A model generated the notes under the pieces. The model saw only the letters and a program-made list of their open reading frames with translations, was not told the origin of the DNA and searched no databases. 5,869 nt of DNA from Nitrospirota bacterium (GTDB lineage Bacteria; Nitrospirota; Thermodesulfovibrionia; JACRGW01): NCBI GenBank assembly GCA_016212195.1, contig JACRGW010000170.1, forward strand, positions 1 through 5,869, in the 5' to 3' direction. Shown in pieces: positions 1 through 5,720 of this stretch (within the stretch, counting starts at the first letter, position 1; each line of letters begins with the position of its first letter). A program made the position numbers and the translations under genes.

Positions 1-1
1 A

Positions 2-277
2 CTTTTCCTTGGGCTGGTGATACATATTTATATTATGCATTTTAGTGACCCTTCTGTTACTGAACATACTTATATAATCGAAAGGTTCTCAAACCCTTAC
101 TGGATAACCTTCGATATTTTCTTCCTTGCAATTCTGTCTTATCACGGCTTTAACGGTTTGTGGGGAATGGCGATCGAATATATCCAGTCAGAAAGATTGC
201 TCAGGGTAGTGCGGATATTAATCACCTCTTTAGCAATCATCGCTTTTGTGTCTGGAGTTTCTTTAATCATTAAATAA
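2..277 (+). CDS. sdhD: Succinate dehydrogenase/fumarate reductase membrane anchor subunit (SdhD-like), 5'-truncated by window edge
   Basis: This is the membrane anchor of complex II, which holds heme b and the quinone site and passes electrons between the SdhAB catalytic dimer and the quinone pool. The frame is open to the left edge. A GTG at 17 is a possible start, but the codons before it encode LFLG and complete a first membrane helix (about bases 2-45), so the true start is probably outside the window. Two more hydrophobic helices follow, around bases 98-165 and 205-272. The second carries YHGFNGLW and then EY, which matches the SdhD pattern of heme-ligand His, Gly, Trp and an acidic-Tyr pair near the quinone site (E. 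coli SdhD has HAWIGMW followed by DY). No SDH gene follows on this strand, so the other subunits must lie to the left or elsewhere. The adjacent chrA converges with a 15-base gap. An SdhC-type or FrdD-type anchor is the alternative reading. Confidence 0.66.
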   Translation, partial: LFLGLVIHIYIMHFSDPSVTEHTYIIERFSNPYWITFDIFFLAILSYHGFNGLWGMAIEYIQSERLLRVVRILITSLAIIAFVSGVSLIIK

Positions 278-292
278 TTATATCCGAAAAAA

Positions 293-1486
293 TTAACCTA
301 AGATTATCTTAAGAACCCAGCCTGCAACTGCCCCGCCAACCACAAGCCATGCGGCATTCAGCTTGAAACGTATCCCTGCCACCGCAGAGATTACTGCAAT
401 CAGGATAGCCCTCCAGTCTACAAGTGCTGCACTGGCGAGATGAACCGTAACAGCTGCCATCAAACCTATGGCACTAATATTCACAGCATCGAGAAAGGCA
501 GACATCACCTTTGACGTCCTGAGGTGCGGGATAATAGGATTCAGTAGTAAAACAAAAACAAATGAGGGAAGGAAGATAGCAGCAGTGGATATTATAGCTC
601 CTGGCACGCCAGAAATAACATAGCCAACAAAGGTCGCTGTGCTTAAGACAGGTCCTGGCGTGAACTGTCCAACAGCGATGGCATCAAGCAGTTGCTTTTG
701 TGTCAGCCACCCATAATCTTTCACCAGTCCTCCTTCTAGGAAGGCAATAAGGACATAGCCACTACCGTAAAGGACTGACCCTACCTTAAGAAAGAACAAT
801 CCCAGCTTCCAGAGAGAGACGCTGACAATTGACGTAGTCGAAACCGCCATTGCCGCCTTTGCCTCACTGCTCTTAAATATGTTTCCGAGATAACTCAGGA
901 ATGGAATTAACCATCCTGAGACCTTTCTGTTTCCGGATCTTTTTATCCCATAAAGTATAATCCCGATAACACCACCAGAAAGCAGGGCCAGTATTTCGTT
1001 CGCCCCCAGCAAGGATGCCGAGGCAACGGCAATCCCTGTGACTGCCAGTTGCATATTTTTTGCTGCTGTCCTGCCCAATCGAATAACCGCCACGAGGATA
1101 ACCGAAACTACTGCTGGCTTGATTCCGAAAAGAAAAGGTGCTACCTGGGGTATTGATTCGAAGCGGACATATACCCAGGCGAGGATTCCTGTGATAATCA
1201 CTGCTGGCAGGATGAATGACAGCCCTGAAACTATGAGCCCTGAAAGGCCTGCCCTTATGTACCCGATGTGAATCACCATCTCTGTGGAGTTAGGACCGGG
1301 GATTAGATTGGTTGCACCAACGAGGTCAAGAAAATGCTCCCTCGTTATCCATTTCCTGCGGTGAACTACCTCTTCCTCCATCATGGCGATATGTGCAGCA
1401 GGGCCTCCGAATGCCACTGTTCCAAGCCTAAGGAATAATGTGATTAATTCCGTGAGATTTTTACGCTTCTGGTAGTTATCATGCAA
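293..1486 (-). CDS. chrA: CHR-family (ChrA-like) transporter, two-domain form
   Basis: This is an inner-membrane transporter of the chromate ion transporter (CHR) superfamily. Characterised members export chromate; many homologues in anaerobes are untested, so the substrate here is not proven. The protein is 397 aa and has the usual duplicated architecture. The first half carries FGGPAAH (about residues 26-32) followed by a conserved Glu/Trp stretch and IPGPNSTE (62-69). The second half repeats the pattern with LKVGSVLYGSGYVL (233-246) and GQFTPGPV (273-280). Roughly ten to twelve hydrophobic helices run between and after these motifs. The frame could extend 20 codons upstream to a TTG at 1546, but that start has no ribosome site and its codons would run through the promoter palindrome. 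The TTG at 1486 has GGGAGG six bases upstream and gives the normal family N-terminus, so I chose it. The gene is divergent from padR, which probably represses it. No terminator is seen before the converging sdhD. Confidence 0.9.
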   Translation of the reverse strand: MHDNYQKRKNLTELITLFLRLGTVAFGGPAAHIAMMEEEVVHRRKWITREHFLDLVGATNLIPGPNSTEMVIHIGYIRAGLSGLIVSGLSFILPAVIITGILAWVYVRFESIPQVAPFLFGIKPAVVSVILVAVIRLGRTAAKNMQLAVTGIAVASASLLGANEILALLSGGVIGIILYGIKRSGNRKVSGWLIPFLSYLGNIFKSSEAKAAMAVSTTSIVSVSLWKLGLFFLKVGSVLYGSGYVLIAFLEGGLVKDYGWLTQKQLLDAIAVGQFTPGPVLSTATFVGYVISGVPGAIISTAAIFLPSFVFVLLLNPIIPHLRTSKVMSAFLDAVNISAIGLMAAVTVHLASAALVDWRAILIAVISAVAGIRFKLNAAWLVVGGAVAGWVLKIILG

Positions 1487-1492
1487 TCTAAA

Positions 1493-1498
1493 CCTCCC
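1493..1498 (-). promoter_or_regulatory. Ribosome binding site that fixes the chrA start
   Basis: Read on the minus strand this is GGGAGG, placed six bases before the TTG at 1486. It is the only purine-rich anti-16S match near any in-frame start of chrA. It therefore favours the 397-aa product over the 417-aa version that begins at 1546. Confidence 0.75.
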
Positions 1499-1510
1499 GC
1501 TAAGATTATT

Positions 1511-1540
1511 ATTGTATTCCGTTATCGAATTTCGATATAA
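1511..1540 (-). promoter_or_regulatory. Possible divergent promoter of chrA
   Basis: On the minus strand TACAAT (1516 to 1511) is a reasonable -10 box, with a weak TTATAT -35 (1540 to 1535) 18 bases upstream. Transcription would start near 1504, about 18 bases before the chrA TTG and just ahead of its ribosome site. The -35 matches only half of the consensus, so the call rests mainly on the -10 box, its position and the symmetry of the region. Confidence 0.35.
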
Positions 1541-1541
1541 T
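1512..1541 (+). promoter_or_regulatory. Predicted sigma-70-type promoter of padR
   Basis: TTGTAT at 1512-1517 and a perfect TATAAT at 1536-1541 are separated by 18 bases, a workable sigma-70 arrangement. Transcription would start near 1548, giving padR a leader of about 20 bases. The palindrome at 1523-1537 fills most of the spacer and touches the -10 box, so a bound protein would block polymerase. This fits autoregulation by PadR. Confidence 0.6.
1523..1537. promoter_or_regulatory. Perfect inverted repeat, candidate PadR operator
   Basis: TATCGAA, one central T, then TTCGATA: two perfect 7-base arms around a single base. It lies between chrA and padR and inside the spacer of the padR promoter and of the possible chrA promoter. 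PadR-family dimers bind short inverted repeats overlapping promoters, usually including their own, so the position suggests that one site controls both genes. The spacing differs from the ATGT-N8-ACAT site described for phenolic-acid PadR, so assignment to this PadR is inferred from location, not from a motif match. Confidence 0.6.
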
Positions 1542-1566
1542 AACAAAAACGAAAATAAAATACAAA

Positions 1567-1863
1567 ATGATAAGAGACTTCTTTTTGGGCTTTATAAAGA
1601 TTCACGTCCTGCACCACGCTACCAGGGAGCCTGTATACGGCCTATGGCTTATAGAGGAGCTCAGACGACACGGATACAAACTGAGCCCAGGGACACTTTA
1701 TCCCATACTCCACAGGCTCGAGGAAGATGGATTTTTAAAATCATATTCGGAAAACATTGGCGGAAAAATAAGGAAATACTATATGACAACCACAAAGGGG
1801 AAAGGAGAATTATCAAAGATCAAAGAAAAGATAGGTGAGCTTGTCAAAGAAGTAATGTCATAA
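1567..1863 (+). CDS. PadR-family winged-helix transcriptional regulator (short form)
   Basis: This is a 98-aa DNA-binding protein, probably a dimeric repressor. The PadR winged helix covers almost the whole protein. VYGLWLIEELRRHGY (about 23-37) forms the first helices, LSPGTLYPILHRLEEDGFL (39-57) is the recognition helix region with the hallmark GTLYP and LHRLE, and GGKIRKYYMTT (65-75) is the beta wing. A short helix rich in Lys and Glu (78-98) ends the protein and must serve for dimer contacts; the long C-terminal domain of classical PadR is absent, as in the small PadR subfamily. The ATG at 1567 gives the full domain but has no recognisable ribosome site, only an A-rich leader. The gene is divergent from chrA with an 80-base gap holding the palindrome, so regulation of chrA and of itself is the simplest reading. 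The inducing signal cannot be read from sequence. Confidence 0.92.
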   Translation: MIRDFFLGFIKIHVLHHATREPVYGLWLIEELRRHGYKLSPGTLYPILHRLEEDGFLKSYSENIGGKIRKYYMTTTKGKGELSKIKEKIGELVKEVMS

Positions 1864-1879
1864 CAATAACGAAAAAAAC

Positions 1880-1908
1880 TTACAAATTATTAATAGATGT
1901 GATATAAT
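1880..1908 (+). promoter_or_regulatory. Predicted extended -10 promoter of the octaheme cytochrome gene
   Basis: TGATATAAT at 1900-1908 is a perfect extended -10 element (TG, one base, TATAAT). The -35 region is poor (TTACAA at 1880-1885, 17-base spacer), as is common with extended -10 promoters. Transcription would start near 1914, leaving a leader of about 65 bases. It sits 37 bases after the padR stop, so the cytochrome has its own promoter, although no terminator separates it from padR and read-through is possible. Confidence 0.6.
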
Positions 1909-1968
1909 CTCTGATAGAATTACATTGAAGGGTGAACAGGTAATATTAAATAAGGCCGCATTCAAGAA

Positions 1969-1975
1969 AGGAGGG
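1969..1975 (+). promoter_or_regulatory. Strong ribosome binding site of the cytochrome gene
   Basis: AGGAGGG, with an A-rich lead-in, ends four bases before the ATG at 1980. It is among the best anti-16S matches in the window and contrasts with padR, which has none. Confidence 0.8.
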
Positions 1976-1979
1976 GAAA

Positions 1980-3911
1980 ATGAATCTGAAAATGTTGATT
2001 TTATTGCTTATTTTCATTTGTGCTTTAGGCTTAATAGTATATGGAGTACAGGCAGAGGGGAAAAAGGCAGGGGATAACACCCTTAAAGGAACCGTTCAGG
2101 ATGCCTCTGGCCAGCCTGTCTCAAAATCTACTGTCTATCTGATCCCGTCATCTGATGTCGAAACAATGGCAAAGACACCTACGGAGATAAAAAGGGACTC
2201 CAAAAACGATGAGCCCCTTGAGGATAACCTCGCTGCAAACAGGGACAAATATATGAAGGCTTCCACGGACAAAAAAGGAAATTTCACCATCTCAAAATTT
2301 CCTGAGGGAAAATATTTCATCTATGTTGAGCCCTCGGATAAAACCTATCTGCCAGGTGGGAACAAATCGAATAAAGCCATGGCAACATCAGAATTTATCG
2401 GAAAACCAATTAAGATACTCCTATCAGGAAATGCGCCTCCAGATGCCACATATGTAGGTACATCAAAATGTCTCGTCTGCCATAAGGCGTATGAAACCGA
2501 AAAGAAAACCCTGCACAAATTGGGCATCCGTGTTGCGGGGAAAGACAGCAAGCTTCAGGATGTGTCAGGATTTCCCGAATTTGACAATGGCTTGAAAAAA
2601 CTTATAAGAGGGACTAAATTCTATTTCTACAATTTCGACAAAACCAGAGGATTTGACAAATATATGATTTCAGAGAAGATGCCCGCTGATCCTGCTACTG
2701 TGAGTTTCACTGCGACTTTCTTCAAGGACACAGACGGAAATCTTAAATTTAAGACAGAGAACCTGAAAGACCCTTCTGACCCACCAAGGACATATTCGGT
2801 TGAGATGACCTATGGTGGAGGTCTTTATAAACAGAGATATCTCTATAGGGTAGGCAAAAACCTATTTCCCTTTGTCCAGTATAACACACACGGTGATGAT
2901 AGTTATGGAGACAGGGCAAGGAAGCCCTGGAGAGACTACCATGCGGACTGGCTTTTTAATGAGGAGACTAAAAAATTGACAGACCCACCAAAGGCAAAGT
3001 CATTTGAAAAGGAATGCGCTTCGTGCCATTACACTGGATATACGCTTACAAAGACAACTGAGGGAGAATACATAGCAGGTGCGGTTAATGATCCAAATGG
3101 CGAAATTGATATTAATGCTGATGGTATAAGGAATGAGTTGAACATAGGATGCGAGAACTGCCACGGTCCCGGCTCTGTACATGTAAAGGCATCTAAGGCA
3201 AAAAAGGCGTTAACCATAGTAAGCCCAGGCAAGCTTTCAACGGAGAGGTCTTCAGTAATTTGCGGGCAGTGCCACATCAGGCCACAGGGAAATCTCAAAA
3301 ATGACCAACCGGTTAACAAGGACAACAAGATGATGATTCCCGGCACAAGCAGAAATGAGTATCTGGTGAATTACACAACGAGGGAAGACGCTGATCCAAA
3401 GAAGGATTATTGGGCAGATGGTATCCACTCAAAATCCCACCACCAGCAGTATACAGACTTTATAAAGTCAAAGAAATACAGGAACGGCAACCAGATCCTT
3501 TCCTGCGCAGATTGTCACAACCCTCACGGGACGACCGGGATTAAACATCAGATGAAGGCAGAGGTCAGAGACGAAAAGAATTCGCTCTGCATAAAGTGCC
3601 ACAAGGAGACCTCAGATATAAAGGCACATACAGCTACGAAAGTCGGTATAGCCCATGACCTGCAACCGCTTCAGATGAAGATAAACTGTATTGATTGTCA
3701 TGCCACAAAAACAGCACAAACAGGTGCTGGTATGGGAAAAGGACTGATAAGGAAAGATGGGAAAAATTACTGGATGAATGACATTACCTCACACCTCTTT
3801 GATGTTCCGAGGAAGGACAATGTAGGTGTCAAGGGCGTAGACCCTGGCAAGGCAATGCCTATTCCTTACACAAATGCCTGTGGCGCCTGCCATAATGTGG
3901 AAGGTCTATAA
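1980..3911 (+). CDS. Secreted octaheme c-type cytochrome with N-terminal carboxypeptidase-regulatory-like domain
   Basis: This is a 643-aa exported electron-transfer protein. A type I signal peptide (hydrophobic 4-22, likely cleavage after VQA at 25) sends it to the periplasm or beyond, where the cytochrome c maturation system attaches heme. Residues about 35-150 form a carboxypeptidase-regulatory-like beta-sandwich (LKGTVQDASGQPV, later DKKGNFTISKFPEGKY). Eight CxxCH motifs follow at about 164, 346, 391, 428, 509, 537, 570 and 634. Heme 1 resembles the cytochrome c554 N-terminal motif (YVGTSKCLVCH). A heme-free stretch of about 180 residues separates it from heme 2 and contains YKQRYLYRVGKN. 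CENCHGPGSVHV, HHQQYTDF and TSHLF are typical of multiheme cytochromes and may supply distal His ligands. Redox partners and terminal acceptor are not evident. A catalytic role, for example in nitrogen or sulfur oxyanion reduction, is possible but unsupported. It has its own promoter, ribosome site and terminator, so it is probably monocistronic. Confidence 0.9.
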   Translation: MNLKMLILLLIFICALGLIVYGVQAEGKKAGDNTLKGTVQDASGQPVSKSTVYLIPSSDVETMAKTPTEIKRDSKNDEPLEDNLAANRDKYMKASTDKKGNFTISKFPEGKYFIYVEPSDKTYLPGGNKSNKAMATSEFIGKPIKILLSGNAPPDATYVGTSKCLVCHKAYETEKKTLHKLGIRVAGKDSKLQDVSGFPEFDNGLKKLIRGTKFYFYNFDKTRGFDKYMISEKMPADPATVSFTATFFKDTDGNLKFKTENLKDPSDPPRTYSVEMTYGGGLYKQRYLYRVGKNLFPFVQYNTHGDDSYGDRARKPWRDYHADWLFNEETKKLTDPPKAKSFEKECASCHYTGYTLTKTTEGEYIAGAVNDPNGEIDINADGIRNELNIGCENCHGPGSVHVKASKAKKALTIVSPGKLSTERSSVICGQCHIRPQGNLKNDQPVNKDNKMMIPGTSRNEYLVNYTTREDADPKKDYWADGIHSKSHHQQYTDFIKSKKYRNGNQILSCADCHNPHGTTGIKHQMKAEVRDEKNSLCIKCHKETSDIKAHTATKVGIAHDLQPLQMKINCIDCHATKTAQTGAGMGKGLIRKDGKNYWMNDITSHLFDVPRKDNVGVKGVDPGKAMPIPYTNACGACHNVEGL

Positions 3912-3950
3912 TCAAAAAAGGGGCAGGTGTTAATCTGCCCCTTCTATTTT
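3912..3950. terminator. Bidirectional rho-independent terminator between converging genes
   Basis: AAGGGGCAG (3918-3926) pairs perfectly with CTGCCCCTT (3935-3943) around an 8-base loop. On the plus strand the stem is followed by CTATTTT, a modest T-tract. On the minus strand it runs directly into six T residues, so the signal is stronger for the methyltransferase transcript than for the cytochrome transcript. It sits one base after the cytochrome stop region and about 31 bases past the methyltransferase stop. Confidence 0.85.
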
Positions 3951-3974
3951 GATAGTAAAATTTCAGGTCATTCC

Positions 3975-5249
3975 CTATCTTCTTATTATCTCCGCAATCG
4001 TCTCGATATGATAGGTATAGGGGAACATGTCGATAGGCTGTAATCTATCGAGATAATAACCTCCATCCCTCAGCCATCCGAGGTCCCTTGCGAGCGTGGT
4101 TGGGTTACAGGATATATAGAGTATCTTCTCCGGGGATAAGGCAATAACCCTGTCTATAATTTTCTTTGTTGCACCTGCCCTGGGAGGGTCAAGAACAATA
4201 AGATCTGCTCTCTCTTTTTTCTCGATGAGCCCTTTAAGACCCTTCCTTACATCATCACAGATAAATTCAATATTTTTTATTCCATTCATATCGGCGTTCT
4301 TCCTTGCATCTTCAACAGCAGAATAACCGCTCTCAATCCCGATAACTTTTTCTACCTTCTTTGCTAAGGGAAGGCTGAAGTTTCCGATTCCGCTATATAG
4401 GTCGAGTACTCTTTCATTTCCTTTAAGTTCTGCTAAATCAAGAAGGGACTGTATCATATTTTTATTCTGCTCCCAGTTTACCTGAAAGAAGTTTCCTTCC
4501 GTTGATTGGAAGGTAAGATCGTCGAGTTTAAGGACAAGGAAGTTTCTCCCTAGGACTTCATATTTCTTCCTCCTTGCATAGCTTATTACTCCGACAATTT
4601 CTTTAATATCTCCTTTGATGGTTTCAAAGACCGGTGCAAGGCTTGGTGGGTTTTCAAAGTCTATAAGAAAGAGGATTACACCTTCTCCTTCCTGGATCAC
4701 ATTCATATGGATCTCTTTTAGAGGTGGAAGTTTATCAGCGATCTTCCTGATACTATCAAGAGTCCTATTGATAAGTGGATGAAGAAGAAATCCATTCTTT
4801 ATCTCTACAAGGCGATGTGTCTCCTCTCTGAAAAATCCTATAACAGGACTTGAATCCCTATATCTCACATTGAACTGCACCCTCAATCTGTAGTGGTCTG
4901 CAGCAGGTGAAGGGATTATGGGGAGGGTTTTTCTTGGCTCTATGTCACCTATCTTCTTTAATGTCTCAAGGAGGATTTCTTCCTTGAATCTCAGTTGTGC
5001 CGGATAAGAGATAAAGGGCCAGTGTGCCCCTGTACATTCCTCTTCTCCTTTGCAGGGAGGTAAAATCCTATCTGGAGAGGGGTTTATTACCCCAATGAGC
5101 TCTGCTTCTACAAAACCTTTCCTTTTTCTTTTTATCTCTATGGCCACCTTCTCACCAGGTATGACACCAGGAATAAAAATAGTTAGACCGTTATATCTTG
5201 CGAGTCCTTTCCCTCCATAGACGAGTTTCTCCACTGTCACCTCTATCAA
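3975..5249 (-). CDS. rlmD: RNA 5-methyluridine methyltransferase, RlmD/RumA (TrmA) family, incomplete Fe-S cysteine set
   Basis: This cytoplasmic enzyme transfers a methyl group from S-adenosylmethionine to C5 of a uridine, most likely in 23S rRNA. At 424 aa it has the normal length. An N-terminal TRAM domain (about 1-60, VEKLVYGGKGLARYNG) binds RNA. The Rossmann methyltransferase part has FFQVN (254-258), the SAM loop LDLYSGIGNF (282-291), acidic E306 in VIGIES, DPPRAG (354-359), catalytic C381 in SCNP and the base E416 in HIE. Canonical RlmD holds a 4Fe-4S cluster on four cysteines. Here C66 and C72 remain, but the CGGC-like position reads CTGA (A75) and the fourth position is probably G153 in EIKNGFLLHP. 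The cluster is therefore probably absent, and the exact target (RlmC, RlmD or TrmA type) is uncertain. The start is a TTG with AGGAGG seven bases upstream. A terminator lies just downstream. Confidence 0.88.
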   Translation of the reverse strand: MIEVTVEKLVYGGKGLARYNGLTIFIPGVIPGEKVAIEIKRKRKGFVEAELIGVINPSPDRILPPCKGEEECTGAHWPFISYPAQLRFKEEILLETLKKIGDIEPRKTLPIIPSPAADHYRLRVQFNVRYRDSSPVIGFFREETHRLVEIKNGFLLHPLINRTLDSIRKIADKLPPLKEIHMNVIQEGEGVILFLIDFENPPSLAPVFETIKGDIKEIVGVISYARRKKYEVLGRNFLVLKLDDLTFQSTEGNFFQVNWEQNKNMIQSLLDLAELKGNERVLDLYSGIGNFSLPLAKKVEKVIGIESGYSAVEDARKNADMNGIKNIEFICDDVRKGLKGLIEKKERADLIVLDPPRAGATKKIIDRVIALSPEKILYISCNPTTLARDLGWLRDGGYYLDRLQPIDMFPYTYHIETIAEIIRR

Positions 5250-5256
5250 AATGATT

Positions 5257-5263
5257 CCTCCTC
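5257..5263 (-). promoter_or_regulatory. Ribosome binding site supporting the TTG start of the methyltransferase
   Basis: On the minus strand the sequence is GAGGAGG, seven bases before the TTG at 5249. The TRAM domain begins within the first few residues, so no upstream extension is needed and the TTG start is well supported. Confidence 0.8.
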
Positions 5264-5322
5264 AAAGGATGGGTTGAGTTTTTTGGTATTGAAATCTCCC
5301 TAATCACATTCAAGCTCTTTGA

Positions 5323-5481
5323 TTACAGGGTAAACTCTTCTTCTTTTACATCTAAACCTAAATCTCTGAACCTCTTTGCTATAAAGTCTGCTGCCCGTCT
5401 TTCCCCTTTGCTCCCTGTTTCTCTCGGAAAACTTATTGCCCTTGCATTCTCATAGGCCCTGTTTATATCAAATTCTCTCAA
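5323..5481 (-). pseudogene. N-terminal fragment of an M28-family aminopeptidase-like gene
   Basis: A 52-codon open frame begins with TTG and ends at TAA. Its sequence has the pattern seen before the catalytic domain of M28 (PepQ/aminopeptidase Y type) zinc peptidases: an Ala/Arg helix, SFPRETGSKGERRAADFIAKR (about residues 17-37, with the FPR, GS and GE signature), then LGLDVKEEEF. Full-length members have several hundred residues and zinc ligands further on; none are here. After the stop, all three minus frames close within about 30 bases, and only 73 bases separate it from the methyltransferase start, so a simple frameshift cannot restore the gene. The TTG overlaps the TGA of the preceding small gene by four bases, typical of coupled genes in an operon. 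I read it as the remnant of a truncated or internally deleted peptidase; a functional 52-aa protein is less likely. Family assignment rests on about 35 residues. Confidence 0.5.
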
Positions 5482-5720
5482 ACCAGAAACCACTCCTTAA
5501 GTCCTTCATCATAATACATAGTATATTCATAGCTATCACCGCCTTTTATCTTAAAATATCTCTTTATATAAACCTTTGGGTCTATTCTTCCTTCCTGCCA
5601 TGAACTTAAAATCTCTTTGACCTCAATCCTGTCATCATCGATGAAGAAGGCCCTTGGTTTCTCAAATCCCCGATGGCCTGAGTAGGCGATGACCGTTATC
5701 TTTTTAACTTCCCTTGGGAT
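5478..5720 (-). CDS. Small conserved-looking protein with ATC at the expected start codon
   Basis: An uninterrupted frame of 80 codons ends at TGA (5478-5480). It contains VKKITVIAYSGHRGFEKPRA, then FFIDDDRIEVKEILSSW, YIKRYFKIKGGDSYEYTMYY and a closing LKEWFLV. This resembles, from memory, small cytoplasmic proteins of the form 'YSGY..ERP..F..........EIL..W......FKV....G..Y.L.Y......W.L' found in Nitrospirota and deltaproteobacterial genomes; their function is unknown to me. The frame is open upstream only to TAA at 5745-5747 and has no ATG, GTG or TTG before the conserved part. An AGGAGA motif (5732 to 5727, minus) lies six bases before an ATC at 5720 to 5718, exactly where the start codon should be. 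Either ATC is used at low efficiency, or the start is mutated or misread. It overlaps the M28-like fragment by four bases and the archaemetzincin-like fragment by 25 bases. Confidence 0.5.
   Translation of the reverse strand: MPREVKKITVIAYSGHRGFEKPRAFFIDDDRIEVKEILSSWQEGRIDPKVYIKRYFKIKGGDSYEYTMYYDEGLKEWFLV

Noticed and set aside
1038..1271. 77-codon open frame on the plus strand
   Set aside because: It lies opposite the coding strand of the CHR transporter, has no ribosome site and no recognisable protein pattern.
1512..1838. 108-codon open frame overlapping padR in another frame
   Set aside because: Low-complexity, Arg/Lys-rich translation that begins within the promoter; the padR frame has a full family match.
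1895..1945. Second copy of the PadR palindrome at the cytochrome promoter
   Set aside because: Only the 8-mer GATATAAT, which is mostly the -10 box, and a loose half-site are shared; there is no second arm, so control of the cytochrome by PadR is not supported.
1980..2054. Possible lipoprotein signal because of Cys 14 in the N-terminus
   Set aside because: The residues before Cys 14 are Ile-Phe-Ile, not a lipobox with Gly, Ala or Ser at -1, and a good signal peptidase I site (VQA) follows at residue 25.
2135..3346. Several minus-strand open frames of 60-105 codons
   Set aside because: All are shadows of the cytochrome gene, which has eight heme motifs and a signal peptide; none has its own ribosome site or family pattern.
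5285..5313. Promoter for the methyltransferase (TTGAAT and AATACC, 17-base spacer, minus strand)
   Set aside because: The -10 element matches only three of six consensus positions, too weak to annotate.
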